This document shows, one piece after another, positions 24,959-36,545 of a DNA stretch of 64,000 nt (position 1 is the stretch's first letter; each line of letters begins with the position of its first letter). This stretch comes from Spodoptera frugiperda (taxonomy: Eukaryota > Arthropoda > Insecta > Lepidoptera > Noctuidae): positions 19,618,993 through 19,682,992 of the forward strand of contig NC_064236.1 in the NCBI RefSeq assembly GCF_023101765.2, written 5' to 3'. The notes under the pieces were generated by a model. The model had not been told where the DNA came from. It made no database searches and saw only the letters and a list, made by a program, of their open reading frames with translations. Made by a program: the position numbers and the translations under genes.

Positions 24959-25300
24959 GTATCAAAAATGTTTTTTAAGAAATGGATATTTCTTCATTTA
25001 GTGGGGAGTATCACTTAAAAACATGTAGCAATTGATGATCGATAATTTGGTTTTGGAAAGAAATATTACAATAGCGTTGGTTGACGCATATGATATAGCT
25101 GTTTCATTTTATCCCCATATCAGATTTTATTCTTGTGTTTTGATTCACTATAGGTACATGATATACTAGGTGAAAAATTTTTAGATTTGATTCGTAATGT
25201 AGAATCACCTAGGAATTTCTGAAAGGTTCATTTTGATGATTTAGAAACTACAAATTATTTACATGATGAGTCCCTAATGTTTGGTCATTCTTTGTTTCAG

Positions 25301-25393
25301 GTAAAGTGGAATTTATTTTATGGATCAACACCTTTCTATCTTTATAAGATTAGTTGATAATTATAATGGTCACTTTAAACAAAGGGAAGTCCG
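25301..25393 (+). other. Candidate 93-nt exon, stops in all frames (untranslated or terminal)
   Basis: The acceptor is strong (tttggtcattctttgtttcag, with a CTAAT branch-point-like motif at 25275-25279). The donor GTAAGT at 25394 is also strong. All three frames contain stops, so a spliced exon here would be untranslated or belong to a noncoding RNA. After the 24920 micro-exon the phase-0 frame ends at TGA 25355-25357. It might be a 5' untranslated exon of the secreted-protein gene 1.9 kb downstream; this is speculative. Confidence 0.25.
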
Positions 25394-25639
25394 GTAAGTA
25401 ATAGCAATAAGATAATTATTGTGATTTTTAACAACTGAAGAGAAAAAATACGTTTTCATTTTTTTTACTAGTAATATCATGAATTCTGGAATGGAGTCTG
25501 GTATTTAGCAAATAGCCTGCACTACTACAAAGTAATTATTAAAGAAAGTGGGTCTACATATTTATATTTATCCCCCTTTAGGTAATAAAAGAGTAAATTA
25601 ATAATATAATAGGAAACTGAATAATAAAATATTCATAAC

Positions 25640-26050
25640 ATTTTGTCAATCTAGACACACGGCAGTGTGTCCGCCAAGTTCTAGCAAAAAAACCGACACA
25701 CCGGCCGTGGGTTATATTACACGAACCATTTCGACCCACCTATAACTCAAAATCTATTTTATCTACGCATATGAAATTTCTAGTATCTGTCGAGATCTAC
25801 TTACTTATCTAAAATGCAAAATTTCATTAATGTACCTATTGTAGGTCTTGAGATATTGACGTCAGAAAATCGCTATTTTTACTATACACTCACTGACTGA
25901 CTGACTGACTCACTCATCAAAAACCTAGACCACTTCCAATGGTCGTATTGACTTGAAACTTGGCAAGTTTTAATAGAAAATTATATACTCATTGCGTTTA
26001 GTAGGTTTATAACAAAGTGTGTGAAAACTTGCCAACTTGTTATATCATTT
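25640..26050 (+). repeat. Dispersed repeat with (CTGA)n
   Basis: It has 'cacacggcagtgtgtccgcc', 'gaccacttccaatggtcgta' and 'ttgacttgaaacttggcaag', with a tetranucleotide run at 25886-25910. Its text resembles a common lepidopteran repeat. Noncoding. Confidence 0.45.
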
Positions 26051-26794
26051 TTAACTGAGGTCTGTGTATGGAACTTGGTACTTATTTAAATCTCACTTCT
26101 TTTATAGGCGAAGCATTCCAATATTATCGAACTTGGCAGCCTTTCACATTTATGTTTTGGGTGGGATGTATTTTAAGCTTTACTCTTTTGTAATACAGTG
26201 GAAAATCCATTGAACAGGTACATATTGCAACCTGCGTTTAAAATGATAATAAAGACTTTGTGCACCGCGCACATCCCATCACGAATACATTACGGATTTC
26301 ATGAAAATTTAAAGTCAACATTAAATTATTGTCCCTACACACAATACAAACGAAGTTATTAACAAAATTAATAATATGGTTTCCTGTAAATAATTTGTTT
26401 CACGCCATAATCCCATATAATTAACTGCATCGCAAATTAGCTCAGTAATATACAAACAAGAACAATAACCATGTACCTATAGGGGATTGTTGTTAACGTA
26501 ATTGAATTCGGTTTTAATAATGCTTTTGACTAATATTTTGCAAAGTCAACGTGTTTCATGAAGCGCGTACATCTCTTCTCTCTAATGAACTGGGGATCGA
26601 GAGATACCCTTGGTCACTAGCCTATCCTACATTTTAAGCATTTTTTTAGTAAAGGTAGGTGATCTTGACGCCATGTTACTTAATTTTCACCCATCTATAA
26701 GGGAGACCTAACAGTACAAGTAAGGTTATTTAGGTACTTCCTGCTCGCCAAGCATCTTTTAGTTAAGATATATTTAGTAAGTGGCGGTTTCCCG

Positions 26795-27075
26795 GTGGTT
26801 TAAGACGCTCGTTTCTTATGCATGAGAGTGCGAGTGCAAAACCTACTAACAGCAAGTACCAATGTGACTTTTTCCAAGTTATATGTACTTTCTTAAATAT
26901 TTTAGACACCACTGAAAAACTGCGAAGGAAAACATCGTGAGGAAACCTAGGCTTTTATAATTTATAATTATAAGTTTAAAATCGCCAACCCGCATTGAGC
27001 AAGCGTGGTGATTTATGGTCAAACCTTCTCCGTGTGAGAAGAGGCCGTCGGTCAGCAGTGGCCATTTATAGTCTG
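26795..27075 (+). mobile_element. RTE-type LINE or SINE 3' tail
   Basis: It has 'caccactgaaaaactgcgaa', 'ggaaaacatcgtgaggaaac', 'cgcattgagcaagcgtggtg', 'gagaagaggccgtcggtcag' and 'tggccatttatagtctgatg'. The region before (26800-26870) holds a tRNA-like 'ggtggtttaagacgctcg' stretch, so it may be a SINE using an RTE tail. It ends about 215 bp before the secreted-protein start codon. Confidence 0.5.
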
Positions 27076-27291
27076 ATGATGTATGTTACATAAATACGAT
27101 AACATGCAAATCGTCACTTGCTATTAAAATGAGACTGCACATACGTTGTAACACAGCTCGCCTTACGATATAATATTTTCAACAACCGAATAGTTTTCGT
27201 TCGTACGTCAACAATAATAAACTGTTTTACAGCAGACATAAAACGAAATGCAGTATTTCTTCGATTAGTTGTTATTTATTTTTGGAGGAAA

Positions 27292-29065
27292 ATGCTCGTG
27301 TCGCTCTCTCTTGTTCTATGTGAGTTTGCGTTATAATTTGTTAAGTGACTACAACATTGTGATGTTTGTGTAAACAGAAACAGTTGTTTCCACAATTTAT
27401 GTTTAGAATCAAACAATACGCTACAAGTCTCTGCGTAACGTTTCAATGTATAACAGTGTTAGAAAATGCTCGCAGAATTTTCCTTTTACTCTGATATTGT
27501 TCTGAAAATAAGACGCAGGCTCTTTTAAGACCTCGACGTCTTCTAGTTATATTTCTAACCAAACAACGTCAAAGGACATTTGTACTGAATTTTCCGAAAC
27601 CAGTCTCATTATAGGAGAAAAATATTTGAACCATCTTTTTAAAGCGGAATGTTGACTGTAAAATATAAAGTGCATTTTATGAGTGTCGTGTTACATGAGT
27701 CATTCCTCTCCCGATCGTTAGCGTTGGGGTGCCATTAAAATTGCAAGTCAGCGCAGAGGGGATCGATGACATAGCTTCGAATATTGTGTATCAAGTCTCC
27801 CACTATAAACCATCTGCATTTGATCTAGGGTTACGGACATTAAAAAAATAACCATCAACTAAAAAAAACTGATAATGCTATTAAATCCTCGTTAAGTCTG
27901 ACCCTGGTTTTTATGATTACTTCCTATTGTAATGTCTTCGGTCTTTCCTTTTCTCTTTCTCTCATCGCATTAAATTTAAATTTCCCATACAGATACACTT
28001 TGTGGCGCAGCTAGAGGAGATATAGACTCATTATACTATCAAATGGTATCTTCGGAAGTACCTCCAAATGTACAGGACCCGCTAAACTATGACAACTACA
28101 CAGACACATTCGATACTCCGGCAAAAAACGATTCTTTACTATTTGATACATTCGTCAGTGTACTAACAGAAGTGTCCACAGAACAATTGAGGAATGTGAA
28201 AAGCAACATCATGAATAACTACGATCTACACCGCGCGGATGTCGCAGACATTAAACGAGCATTCATCAACATCGAAGACAAATACACAGACATCATTAAC
28301 GGAAAACTGAAAACTATGTTAGATGGAAAACCAATAAACATTACCGACCATTTTATGATAGATTTTATGGATGTTTCGAATTACATATTGGAAAAGGTAT
28401 TAAGGTATCACATAAAAAATGTCAAGGGGAAAATTATGACGCAGACGAAATGGTACAGGCAAACTTTGAAAGAGAAGATCGTTCGGCAACAGACGAAAAT
28501 ATCGTTTAATTACATAGAGAACAGTATCTGCGATACCCTGCAGGTGTGCCGAGACAGGTACTACTACAGCGACTACTTGACGGATTGGTTGCGGACCTTG
28601 ATGAACGTGTCGCCTCGGGATCTGAAGCGATTTTTTGTGCCGATCACAGAAGTATTGGAGACTCACAAGTATTTCATAAAATCCAATATAAAATTCCGAC
28701 AAACAATAAAGTACATAATAAATGCCGAAACGATTGTGAAGAGAGATACACTGGACTTCCTGGACGAAGTGTTGACGAATCCTGACATCGTGTTGAAGCA
28801 AGCTCCGAATGATTTGAAGCCGAGCGTGACGCTTCTGCGAGAGTTGTTCAGTCTCATTGACGGCGCGTATGACGTAAACGATCAGAATATAGAACAGTTA
28901 GAAAACATAACAGAAATGTTAAGAGATTGGATCGAAGGGAAGAGTTTCGATGTTCACAGAGTTCTCAACGCTATAGTAGAGAACATTAGAGTCAATTTAA
29001 AAGTATGGCCGCTAGACATTCAGAGTAAAATCTACTACGTGTGGTCTGAAATCATAGTGCTATGA
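27292..29065 (+). CDS. Two-exon gene for an unrecognised secreted protein, 366 aa (CDS 27292-27319 joined to 27993-29065)
   Basis: Exon 2 is open from a pyrimidine-rich acceptor (…cccatacag, exon starting 27993) to TGA at 29063-29065. Its frame is open upstream of its first Met, so the true start lies in an earlier exon. A start at 27292 in good context (gaggaaaATG) gives 28 nt, then the donor GTGAGT at 27320. The phases match and rebuild a Tyr codon. The N-terminus then reads MLVSLSLVLYTLCGAARG, a convincing signal peptide with cleavage near residue 16 or 18. The mature protein is mainly charged, probably helical sequence. It has five N-glycosylation sequons (Asn 44, 55, 125, 214, 314), only two cysteines (C189, C195, spaced CX5C), a basic stretch at about 152-178 and a hydrophobic C-terminus. 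There is no membrane segment and no domain I recognise. It is probably extracellular and perhaps lineage-restricted; function unknown. An octamer ATGCAAAT lies at 27104-27111. Exon 2 is nearly certain; exon 1 is well supported but inferred. Confidence 0.87.
27320..27992 (+). other. Intron of the secreted-protein gene
   Basis: This 673-bp phase-1 intron starts GTGAGT and ends with a long pyrimidine tract (ttccttttctctttctctc around 27945-27965) and CATACAG. Removing it links the signal-peptide codons to the main body without a stop. I see no other gene in it. An acceptor-like 'ctgttttacag' at about 27222-27232, upstream of the start codon, leaves room for a further 5' untranslated exon. Confidence 0.72.
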
Positions 29066-29070
29066 ATAAA
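29065..29070 (+). terminator. Polyadenylation signal AATAAA overlapping the stop codon
   Basis: The last base of the TGA stop is the first A of a canonical AATAAA hexamer. If used, the 3' untranslated region would be only about 15-35 nt. Another AATAAA lies far downstream near 29933, so a longer 3' end is possible. Confidence 0.5.
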
Positions 29071-29418
29071 TGTTTTAGTTAGTTTTTCTATGAGTTATAA
29101 GAATTTTATAGTAAACATAAAATTTCATGGTTGATTGTTTCCGGAGGTTTGAACATGAATCTTGAAGAAATTCGTGAGTGCGAGAGTATTTATTCTGTTG
29201 TATTAACGACTGTAAGTCAAGTGGTATAAAGTGCATAATCGAGTTTAATCTCATTCGGTACAATGAAATCTGTTACAAACTATTGTGCTAATGTTAATTA
29301 CATTGCAGATTAATTTGGCAAAGTTGTATAATTGCTCCCATTACGATAAAAATATTCTATAGACAGTTAGACTTAAAAATACCAATCTATATTAATATCG
29401 TACTAAGCAAACCAGGGG

Positions 29419-29492
29419 CCTTAGTAGTAAAGCGCTGACCGTGCTCTTGCTTCGTTTTCGTTCAACGTAAAGCAAACTCGTACTAAGGGTAC
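29419..29492. mobile_element. CCAAT-palindrome MITE (family A), deleted copy
   Basis: The termini 'ccttagtag' and 'actcgtactaagggtac' are present with 'cgttcaacgtaaagcaa', but the central CCAAT palindrome is lost. Confidence 0.5.
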
Positions 29493-30010
29493 AGGTAAAG
29501 GATTTCCCAAATAAGTATTATACAGTTGGTAGCAAACTTTCGTAACATTTACTGACAGTTTCTACCTAAACCTCAGAATGATTCACGTCCTGCTGAGGAC
29601 CGAATTGTTGAGAAATTCTCTGAATCAGCAACAGCTGTTTTTATCCTTAGACTTAAGACTTTCCTTAAATTTGTAGGCGTTCAAAAAGAAATTCCGATAA
29701 ACATTTCTATGAATTCTATAAAAATTGGTAATTTGTAACCTCCCACGATATTTTTGATTACCTTTTTTAGTTGGAAAACGGTTAGACAAAACAGATTAGA
29801 GAAATAACTTAAGAAAGATGGCTGAGCGAAGACTTAACGTGTAAAAATAGCTTCAATTAGATTTCTAAAGCTAAATCCAGATTACAAGCAAAAAGCGAAA
29901 TTGTTAACACCTACACAGTTTTAAGTTTTCAATAAATAATCATTTTAGAAAACACTATTATAATCCCACAAAACAAAAACGAGAGTAAATTACAAAATTA
30001 CAAGTCTGTT

Positions 30011-30130
30011 TCACGTTAACGCGATCAACACGTTTATTACGTGCAGCACTCTGATTGGCCACCTCCAATTAACCAACCAATCAGAGTGTTGAATGCAATA
30101 CAATTTCGGTGTCGATCGCGTTAACGTAAA
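30011..30130. mobile_element. CCAAT-palindrome MITE (family A-like), about 120 bp
   Basis: 'tcacgttaacgcgatc' is mirrored by 'gatcgcgttaacgta'. The centre 'cactctgattggcc' is mirrored by 'accaatcagagtg'. It shares the central palindrome with the 50-57 kb copies but lacks the 'gtacccttagta' termini. Confidence 0.5.
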
Positions 30131-30699
30131 AAAAAAAATTCTAAAGTATTAACATCGCATCGCAAGTTTAAAGTAAACGCTTGAAGCATAAAAACACGTG
30201 CAAGCGTTGTTTTAAATAGAAACATTTTCCCATAATATTGCAGGAAAACAATGGCCGATCTCACCGCTGCAGTTTTAGTTTACACGCTTCCTTGCAGTTG
30301 CTAGTTACCTGAGATAACAGAACAGTTAGCTAGCCAGGCTATGTTGCACATTATGCAAGTTGCTTCTGCAAATAATGGGCGAGTCTACACGAGCGGTATT
30401 GTAAAATACAGGCGAGAACAGCTTAGTCTAGGTTTAGCTTCTAGATAAATATACGGAGTTTTAGTACAGGGTAGATTACCGACTCACATAACTTTTTAGC
30501 GAAAGGATGAAGTAAAAAAGCTTCAGTTAGTATTTTTATTTGTTCAAAACGGATCTACTTATTATGGCTTTATGACTTTTTTTGCAATACATTATATAAT
30601 CACAATACCTTTTCAAAACGTACAATACTTTCTGAAACACAAGGAAAAATAAAGCCTAAAATTAAAGCAACAAGAACTACTTTCGCTCTATACTAGACA

Positions 30700-30860
30700 T
30701 TTAATGGCCAACTGGACTTGTAGCTCAGTGAGTAACGGGCTTAAACGCTAGGACGTCGGACTATCGTGAGGTCACGGGTTCAAGCACCCCCACTCGTACG
30801 AACGTGAACGAACTCTTATCACAAACCTAGTTCATTTGTTTAGGACTTAATAGGAGCACT
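30700..30860 (+). mobile_element. Second tRNA-headed SINE type
   Basis: An A-box TAGCTCAGTGAG at 30721 and a B-box GGTTCAAGCAC at 30778 are followed by 'cactcgtacgaacgtgaacg' and 'aacctagttcatttgtttag'. The head cannot fold as a normal tRNA: the spacing is irregular and there is no clear acceptor stem. It is therefore a SINE and not a tRNA gene. Confidence 0.5.
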
Positions 30861-33748
30861 AGGGCTTAATCAATTATATTGATAGTACAGAATTAATGGG
30901 CACTTAGTCGCCCATTAATTCTAAGCTTCAGGTTTTGTTTGTTAGTGTTAAGTCCTGTCCTATCCAAATATTGGGAGTGAGTTTAAGTATTAACTAGTAT
31001 GTGTTTACCATCACGAGCCTTCTCAAAAATCTTACTTTTATAAAAAAACAAAGAAATAACTCATCCCTTTTAAACCGAATTAAATGATTGTAAGGCTCGA
31101 TTTTACGAAATTCTCAAAGATTTAATCGACTAGCGGACGCAACCAGCGTCGATCTATCGTGCGTTTTATCTTTACCTTATTGTACTATTTTGTTCAGGAC
31201 CTCTGAACACTTTTACTACAGTTTCTACGATTTTTTTTAACTCCTGGTATATTCAAGTAATGTTGTAGTACACCGAAATATTGTTTACTAACTTTACCCG
31301 ACGGTTCACTAATTACTAAAATCGTCAGAAAAACATCAAAATTCCCATAGTAGTAACATGACCTCTGTTGGAATGCGATGTGTTTGTGGGTGAATAATAA
31401 TATCCTCGAAATGTTTTCCATAGCCTAATTAAGGGAAACTAATTGTTTCGTCACAGATTCACACTCGATCTCGATGTAAATAGTCATATAAAGTTTACAA
31501 GGAAATATGGAAAACAAATTATGAAACATATTTATTTAGTTATTTAAACTTCTTCACACAATTGACAGTGAATGACGGACTTAATGCCTTAAGGTATTCT
31601 CTGACAGTCAACCATAGGGTAGAACAGAGAAATATACCAGTTGGTGCGAAGACAGAACCTAAGCACATATCGTGTAAAGGTAGTAATTAGCATTTTTTTT
31701 AACAAACGGCTGCATTGCTATTGTTTCCTTTCTCGAATGCACACTCCATAATAACATCATTTCCATAAGGTCTTTCTATAAACTTTTCATAATTAATTAC
31801 CTTAAAAGATCGACACTTCTAACATGTCCTAACCTCACATCAAAAAACACACATTATCACAAAACCTTAACCTTAGAACAGACTTCGACCGGCTTTTACG
31901 TGAAAACCTTCAATTTGAATGAATGGTATTGAAAGCTGGGAGTGAACGGCCTAGACTGACCTAATTACTGGCTGTCCTTCGGCGGGTTCAGTGCAGGTGC
32001 GACAACCTTCGCAGCGTACCACGTGTAGTCTAGCCAATTACTTTTTTACGTTCACGAGTAGGGGTATTAAAGTGTAGCTCTTTTTGTTGAAGAGAAATTG
32101 GGATTGGGATTAGGATTTTGTTTTGTGTCGTTTTTGTAGATATTTTTACGTATTTACTTATCACGCTGAATGATTTGTGGTACCGTTTAGTTAGGTGTCA
32201 TGCTGAACGATTTTTGGATGATATAGTACAGAGTTGTTCCGTGCAGGAGCGAAACCTACATGTCTTATGGGCAGTCTTCTAGTCACTGCGCGGCATTCAA
32301 TTCATACTTGTTACTTTCTTGGTTTGTCAAGATCGAGTCTCATTGTAATTTATTCCCTAATAGATTGAAACAATTGTTGAATTTATTGTCTATCCAAAAA
32401 TTTTAGGTCAAAGAACAATTATCGTTTTCTCAATTATTTCCAAAAGGACCGCAGTTACACTGCCAACTAACTCAGTACTACCAAAACCATTTTCCCAATA
32501 CTTCTCCATCTTTCAACAAACTCCCAAACACTTGCCTTCCTGACTAACCAATAAACTTCGTCATTGAAAACTAAAATAGACACTATTCACACAAAGTTAT
32601 AGCTTGCCCTTTGACTGCTCAAACATTTTCAGCTTTAACTTCGATATTTTACAGTTCAAACTCGCGTGGTACGTCATCTCCAGTCAAATCACGTTCGACG
32701 CATACAATAGCTAGCCATTTGTACGTATGTACCTGTGTGGAATGTGTTCCATACGTCCATTGTATGATATGATTCAGGCTACTTGTATGTAATTGCTATG
32801 ATAACTATGATTATGAATTTACGATTGTTGTGGCGTGTCGTTGCCCTCTTGCTAAAGTTTTGATGTGTCAACAGATTAGCATAGTTTGGTTTGTGTACTA
32901 CGATTAATAATTGTTGGGTAGTGTTTAAGTCGCAGTTGTGGTAAAATCAGTAATATGAATTATTCTTGTATATAAAGTTAAGTATTCGAATATGACTTGA
33001 CAATCGTTACTAAACACTCCTCATTAAATAAAAAATAAAAAAAATAGAACAACCACTTATCCCCAACCAAAATAAGACAGAATTTGCAACATTCACACGA
33101 ATTTTAGCGTTACTATATTCTATAACTAGTTAGACAAAAATCAATCAAAAAACTTTCACACCTTTTTGCACGTCTAGTCATGAGACTCATACCTCAAAAC
33201 GTCCAAAAAACTAGAACATTAAACACCAACTAAGCAATTTGACACACAACAACGAAAATCCTCTTAAACTGTGCCAAACGTTCAAATATACAATACAAGA
33301 GAACTATTACATTGTTAGCACGGACTCGAGCGTTTCTATATTTAGCAACGAACCACTGGTGTTATGATTGTTACATAAAATGTACACACTTCACATGAAG
33401 CTATGCAAAACCAGTATGAATTGACCGTTGAATGTGCGAACAGACCATATATAAGGAGACCAAGAATAAACTGGTTTTGCATACCTTGATATGGCTCCGA
33501 GTCCAACTTCTACAGCTAAATGCAAGACTTGCAAGGGCTATAGTTTTGTTGATGTTCTAGGATTACACTAAAATTACCGCAGAAATAGGAAATGTTTAAT
33601 TGTAGCTTTCCGACTGGTTTATATGTTTGTTTTGGGTATTAATGTTATAGTTATATGCCTAGCTATTACCATCCATTACCTAATATGATATAGAGTAAAC
33701 AGTTTCATAGCCATGCTAATTAGACTGACAGGATTTTAAGCGCTGTAA

Positions 33749-33757
33749 GCGCCACCT
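33749..33757 (-). promoter_or_regulatory. CTCF-core match AGGTGGCGC (2 of 3 exact)
   Basis: The minus strand reads CACCAGGTGGCGCTTA. It is the best flanking match of the set, because CCAGGTGGCGC is close to the full motif. It has the same orientation as the other matches. Confidence 0.45.
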
Positions 33758-34634
33758 GGTGAGTTCAAATAGTACTGTTCCATATCCTATATAAGGAATA
33801 ATTTCATTAAATAATACAATTTCATTATATAACTTACTAAATAGTTGCTAACCGTCTCCGCAAATGACGTATTCGCCATTCATATATTTTTTTATACAAA
33901 AATAACGAACATCTGTTCTTTAGAACATAAAAATAAGTTTGAGGAACTTGTCTTTAAAATATTCTTATATATTATGGTGTAATATAAAAACAAAACCTTA
34001 TTATAATGAATACTTATAATGTTTTTGCATTCAAACTTGGGCTGCGACATTCCTATATGCTGCGATTACGTCACCAAACATTTGTCTGTTAGGCTATCGA
34101 CAGACGGCCGATTAATCGCAATTTAGCACGATTATCGTGGATCGTAATCGGCGATTGTTACAATTGCTTCGGGATTGAGTGAGGATTGACATCGATCAAG
34201 TTGATTGTTCACTACATTAAGTGATAGTATCTATTGTATGTTGTAGTATCATTACATTAGATTGAATTACTTGTTTCAATTTCAAAAACCAGGTAAGTAT
34301 CTATTTTTTTTTTGGTTTGTAGGTACATAATTTTATGTAGTGCAACTTGTAACAATCGATTTTTTACAAACTTATTGGACTATTTTAGTTTCGTTTCCAA
34401 TATTGTACACTAAAACAACTTTACTTTTTTAATCATTAACAAACGTCAAGTCTCAATTGATAAATTCAAATGCTCTAATCGTCATTTTCATAGTATTAGT
34501 AGGTGGTAACAAATCGCAAGTGTGCGAGCAACCTAACGTTGTTGGTTTCGTACTACCTATAAAATAATGATATTCATATTCAGTAGTGGCATTGTTACTT
34601 GTCTAATAAATTACTGTTTACTAAAATGGCCGAG

Positions 34635-34835
34635 GATTATTTAATACTAGCCGTTTCCCGCAACTTTGTCCGCGTAGAATAATGACTTCTGATTTTTATT
34701 TAAATACTTAAAGTTCCTTCTTAGCACATCAGCTAACTGCCAATAAAAGTCGTCAAAATCAGTTCAGTCATTTCAGAGATTAGCCGGAACAAACAGACAG
34801 ACAAAAATTAAAAAAAATGTGGTTTGGCCATACTT
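34635..34835 (+). repeat. Dispersed repeat, 'actagccgtttcccgc' type
   Basis: It has 'actagccgtttcccgcaact', 'gtccgcgtag', then 'cagagattagccggaacaaa' and 'cagacagacaaa'. Such tails are widespread in insect genomes and come from non-LTR elements. Boundaries are approximate. Confidence 0.45.
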
Positions 34836-35087
34836 ATGTTATGGATATTCATATGCATACAGTAAAACGCGGTTATTCAATATTACAAACAAACACTCCG
34901 ACTTTATTTATTAGCTTAGTTATATAGCTATTTATGTACTTGGTATGTAATGTAATGGTAATGATTTTTGACCTTTAAGAGATTTGTATTCACTGAACAC
35001 TTCTCTCAACCCGCTTGGAATAGCAAAACTTTTTTATCTCAAAACGTGAAATTTCTATCGCTAAACGTCTAATAAATTACGGGTCTA

Positions 35088-35400
35088 GTTTGTACCGACT
35101 GCCTCGTCGGTCGAGTGGTCGCAAGTGGGCCTAACGACTAGAGGGGGTCTCGGGTTCGATTTCTGAGACGGCAAAAACACGACTAGATTTTTTTCAATTT
35201 CTCGAAAAATTCTCAGTAGTTGCACGGAGACTGGAATTTGAAATAGGTTTAGTATTACATGGGACTTACAAAGCAAATAGTGAAAAGTGGGTTTAGGTAC
35301 ATTGTAGGTGCTGAGGGTGGCCACTGGTAATAGCATTACGTGCCATAATGTGTACCTTAGCGTACCCCTTTGGGGATAAAAACGCGTGACAATACCAATT
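35088..35400 (+). mobile_element. tRNA-headed SINE, near full length
   Basis: The head has A-box-like 'tcggtcgagtggtcg' (about 35107) and B-box-like GGTTCGATTTC (35153). The body has 'ttctcagtagttgcacggag', 'attacatgggacttacaaag' and 'gaaaagtgggt'. The tail is 'attacgtgccataatgtgta' then 'ggggataaaaacgcgtgac'. Other copies in this window share the body and tail, and the reversed 40.5-kb copy also keeps the head. Pol III-type SINE; noncoding. Confidence 0.65.
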
Positions 35401-35555
35401 GTATTTCGTCTACCAGTCAAAATAATCCTTTATAAAATCCACGATCTCAAGTAAATATATTTATATAAAAGTCACTATAAATAGTTCTAAGCTATTTGCA
35501 GTATAGCCTTGAGCAATCCCCGACTACCTACCATTATACACTATGACTAAGAAAA

Positions 35556-35785
35556 TTCTAATCTATACTAATATTATAAAGCTGAAGAGTTTGTTTGATT
35601 GTTTGTTTGTTTGTTTGAACGCGCTAATCTCAGGAACTACTGGCCCGATTTGAATAATTCTTTTTGTGTTGAATAGTGCATTTATCGAGGAAGGCTATAG
35701 GCTATAAATCAACACGCTACGATCAATAGGAACCGAGCAGAGCGGGTGAAACCGCGCGAAAGTTGCTAGTGCTAATATAAGTCCT
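35556..35785 (+). mobile_element. Dispersed repeat, 'ggaactactggcccgattt' type
   Basis: It starts with 'actaatattataaagctgaa', a (GTTT)n run, 'cgctaatctcaggaactact' and 'gaggaaggctataggctata', and ends 'gtgaaaccgcgcgaaagttg' then 'ctagtgctaatat'. I recall this as a common lepidopteran element, possibly Helitron-derived. Related shorter pieces are at 36795-36930 and 20265-20415. Confidence 0.5.
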
Positions 35786-36404
35786 AACGTATTATATTGA
35801 AATATAATTCATAGCTATCTAATTGGTCGTTTACGGAAACTGCAATTTTATTTAATAGTTACCTATTTCATGTAGGTAAATAACAATTATACATAATGAT
35901 TATAACATAGACGCAAGCACGTCAACCTACCCCTTTCTGTCTTTATTAGATTTTCAATTTTATTATCTGTATGTATAAAAGTCTTCCATTAAGATATACA
36001 TATAGAATGACTGACAGACAACCAAGACTACTGGACTTATCGCTTACCATCAGTTGAACCGTCTGTTCGTTAGCCTATTTCATAAAAAAAACCTAAAAAG
36101 CTGTAATTTGGCAAATATATATTTCATAAGAAGTGGATGGGAGGATTTCCCATATGTTCCGTTAGGACGGGAAAATGGGAATCACCTATTTATGCCTATA
36201 AAGTCGCTGACAGAAGCTATGTTCTTATTAACTCGAAAATCTAATTGAAAAAAAGACAGACTGGAGTAGGTTGACAAAAAAAAATATTTCCGTGTATCTG
36301 GCGACGGTACAGCCAAGTTAATTATCATTCAAGTAAAAAAAAATAAGATATTAATACAATACATGCTATTGTTATACTAAAACCTTATTATATTAGGATG
36401 GGTC

Positions 36405-36545
36405 AAATTAAAAGCACCCTTAACCGACGAGCATACATGAAAAGACAGATGACTGTTGATGAAGCGAAAGAGGTATGTAAGATTCGTAGCAATTGGCGTT
36501 CCATTGTCTCTGCCTACCCCCATGGCAAACAAGCGTGAGGTTATG
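36405..36545 (-). mobile_element. 'ggtaggcagagacaatgg' repeat, reverse copy
   Basis: It has 'aaccgacgagcatacatgaa', 'tgttgatgaagcgaaagag', 'ggcgttccattgtctctgcc' and 'tacccccatggcaaac'. This is the reverse complement of the copy at 14240. Confidence 0.55.

Noticed and set aside
28400..28801. 133-codon ORF on the minus strand
   Set aside because: It lies wholly inside the plus-strand secreted-protein exon and is a shadow of that frame.
30721..30790. tRNA gene with A and B boxes
   Set aside because: The cloverleaf does not close and the flanks continue as SINE body. The same reasoning applies to the head at 35100.
35085..35420. 111-codon minus-strand ORF
   Set aside because: It is antisense to a tRNA-headed SINE and spans nearly all of it.
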